64,000 bases of DNA, taken from NCBI RefSeq assembly GCF_963664915.1, contig NZ_OY761810.1:2928661-2992660 (forward strand), read 5' to 3'. The position numbers were made by a program, and so were the translations under genes. This stretch comes from an uncultured Caproiciproducens sp. Its GTDB lineage: Bacteria; Bacillota; Clostridia; Oscillospirales; Acutalibacteraceae. This document shows positions 63,260 to 64,000 of this stretch, one piece after another. How positions within the stretch are numbered: position 1 is the stretch's first letter; every line of letters starts with the position of its first letter. The notes beneath the pieces are model-generated. The model had not been told where the DNA came from and did not search any database. It saw nothing but the letters and a program-made list of their open reading frames with translations.

Positions 63260-64000
63260 CTATGCTACTCTTGCCACAAAACGCTTGGTTGGTTTCTCAC
63301 CCGGCGCGGCTGTGTAGATCCCGGTTGCCTGCCCGGGCTGCCCAATAGACGTGATATGCCAATAATCACGGCCGAGTGCCGTATCTCTGCGACAATGCAT
63401 TAATGCTACAACATTTGTGGTTCCACAGGTCACCGTAGGCACTTGCCCTGATTCAGTGTAGAAAGTGTACATCCTGCCTTTTTCAAAACACACCTCGGTC
63501 GTTGTGTCGATCTTAACGGCAGTCTGCGGCTGTTTCGGGTACCCGTTGTAACCTCCGGCTACAATCATGGTGGGATAATCCCTGAAAGACACATCCATGT
63601 CCACATTGCCGGTAATGCCTGGTACCGTTCCGGTGCTGCCTGTCTGCTGAATATAGCAGGGATAGTCCGGTGCGCCGCTATAATCTGCAAGCCACACGTC
63701 ATAAGCCTTGATCGTGGCCGCGCTGAATTTTCCGGATTTAATAAAATCGATGTTGGTATAAAGGTTGGCAAACCATCCATCCGCTTTCATGCTGTCCATA
63801 AAGGCGCGGGCCATGCTGTCGGCAGAAGCGGTCACGGTGATTTTATGTGATACCGCCCAGTTGATTGAATCGTACTCATAGTCAAAAGCAACAGGAAAAT
63901 CAATCTGCCCCTGATATGGGGCAAGAACCTTTTTGCAGACCTCTGCTTCTTTGAGCGCGTCCGCAATGGACACAGCGTAGCTGAACCAATACACGCCGAC
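63260..64000 (-). CDS. GH25 endolysin, N-terminus outside the window
   Basis: Partial; the frame continues past the right edge (VGVYWFSYAVS at the edge). YWFSYAVSIADALKEAEVC, DFPVAFDYEYDS and DVWLADYSGAPDYPCYIQQTG with MDVSFRDYP are the GH25 lysozyme core; the C-terminal part is an SH3-like cell wall domain (YWHITSIGQPGQATGIYT). Lysis enzyme of the prophage. Confidence 0.9.
   Translation of the reverse strand, partial: VGVYWFSYAVSIADALKEAEVCKKVLAPYQGQIDFPVAFDYEYDSINWAVSHKITVTASADSMARAFMDSMKADGWFANLYTNIDFIKSGKFSAATIKAYDVWLADYSGAPDYPCYIQQTGSTGTVPGITGNVDMDVSFRDYPTMIVAGGYNGYPKQPQTAVKIDTTTEVCFEKGRMYTFYTESGQVPTVTCGTTNVVALMHCRRDTALGRDYWHITSIGQPGQATGIYTAAPGEKPTKRFVARVA

Larger units (their letters stand above)
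60638..64000. mobile_element. Left end of a prophage-like element
   Basis: Begins at the tRNA-Leu fragment and runs off the window. Lysis genes (endolysin, holin) read leftwards toward the boundary, plus small ORFs and regulators. No integrase is visible; it should lie near the intact tRNA-Leu at the other end. Confidence 0.75.

Overview
The window looks like the chromosome of a motile, low-to-mid GC, spore-former-type Clostridia (Firmicutes/Bacillota), most likely an Oscillospiraceae/Ruminococcaceae-like anaerobe. The grounds are AGGAGG-type ribosome binding sites, a B. subtilis-like late flagellar gene order (flgM-flgN-flgK-flgL-yviE-fliW-csrA-hag), a T-box in front of alaS, RNase M5, ThyX, a high-molecular-weight rubredoxin, a Na+-pump decarboxylase pair and SpoIVCA-type recombination. 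The species assignment is inference.

Layout. 1-11.4 kb: flagellar cluster. On the minus strand flgB-flgC-fliE-fliF-fliG-fliH build the rod and basal body; divergently flgM-flgN-flgK-flgL-yviE and fliW-csrA-flagellin build hook junction and filament. SigD-type promoters (TAAA-N15-CCGAT-like) precede flgM and flagellin, and the flagellin leader carries a hairpin with GGA in the loop, as expected for CsrA control with FliW as antagonist. 11.7-28.7 kb: housekeeping and accessory genes: an SH3-repeat lysozyme, enolase, rubredoxin-flavin reductase, rarA, glyA, a TraX-like protein, hemerythrin, tRNA-Ala, a lipoprotein, a methyltransferase, an alanine-dehydrogenase-like enzyme, a membrane protein of unknown role, and a small membrane protein overlapped by a probable antisense RNA. 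28.8-44.7 kb: a dense minus-strand block (thyX, tmk, GNAT, DJ-1, fthC, mltG, U32 peptidase, PBP; then T-box-alaS, HIT, phosphoribosyltransferase, comEC, holA, rnmV, tRNA-Leu). 44.8-46.6 kb: phosphate transport (pit plus DUF47) behind a Pho-box-like triple repeat.

46.9-51.3 kb holds the most interesting structure. A conserved clostridial Cys-rich gene is split into a 5' part (from 46884) and a 3' part (to 51258) by about 3.56 kb of DNA that encodes a large serine recombinase, three tiny overlapping or closely packed ORFs, a 58-aa ORF, a small acetyltransferase and a 77-aa protein. Joining the halves at a shared TGA (46982-46984 / 50541-50543) restores a 271-codon reading frame and the family motif CxD...DSC-DKDCLEDLR. 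This is a compact skin-like intervening element, presumably excised during development.

51.3-60.6 kb: pcrA/uvrD, oadB-oadG, an AraC regulator with a DUF1836 protein, asnB, a D-2-hydroxyacid dehydrogenase and a free-standing 23-aa Trp-rich ORF with its own promoter and terminator. From about 60.58 kb to the end: an orphan 3' half of tRNA-Leu(UAA) marks the left end of a prophage-like element whose lysis genes (GH25 endolysin, holin) read towards that boundary; it also has a ribbon-helix-helix-like repressor with three palindromic operator-like sites and an AbrB-like regulator with a zinc knuckle.
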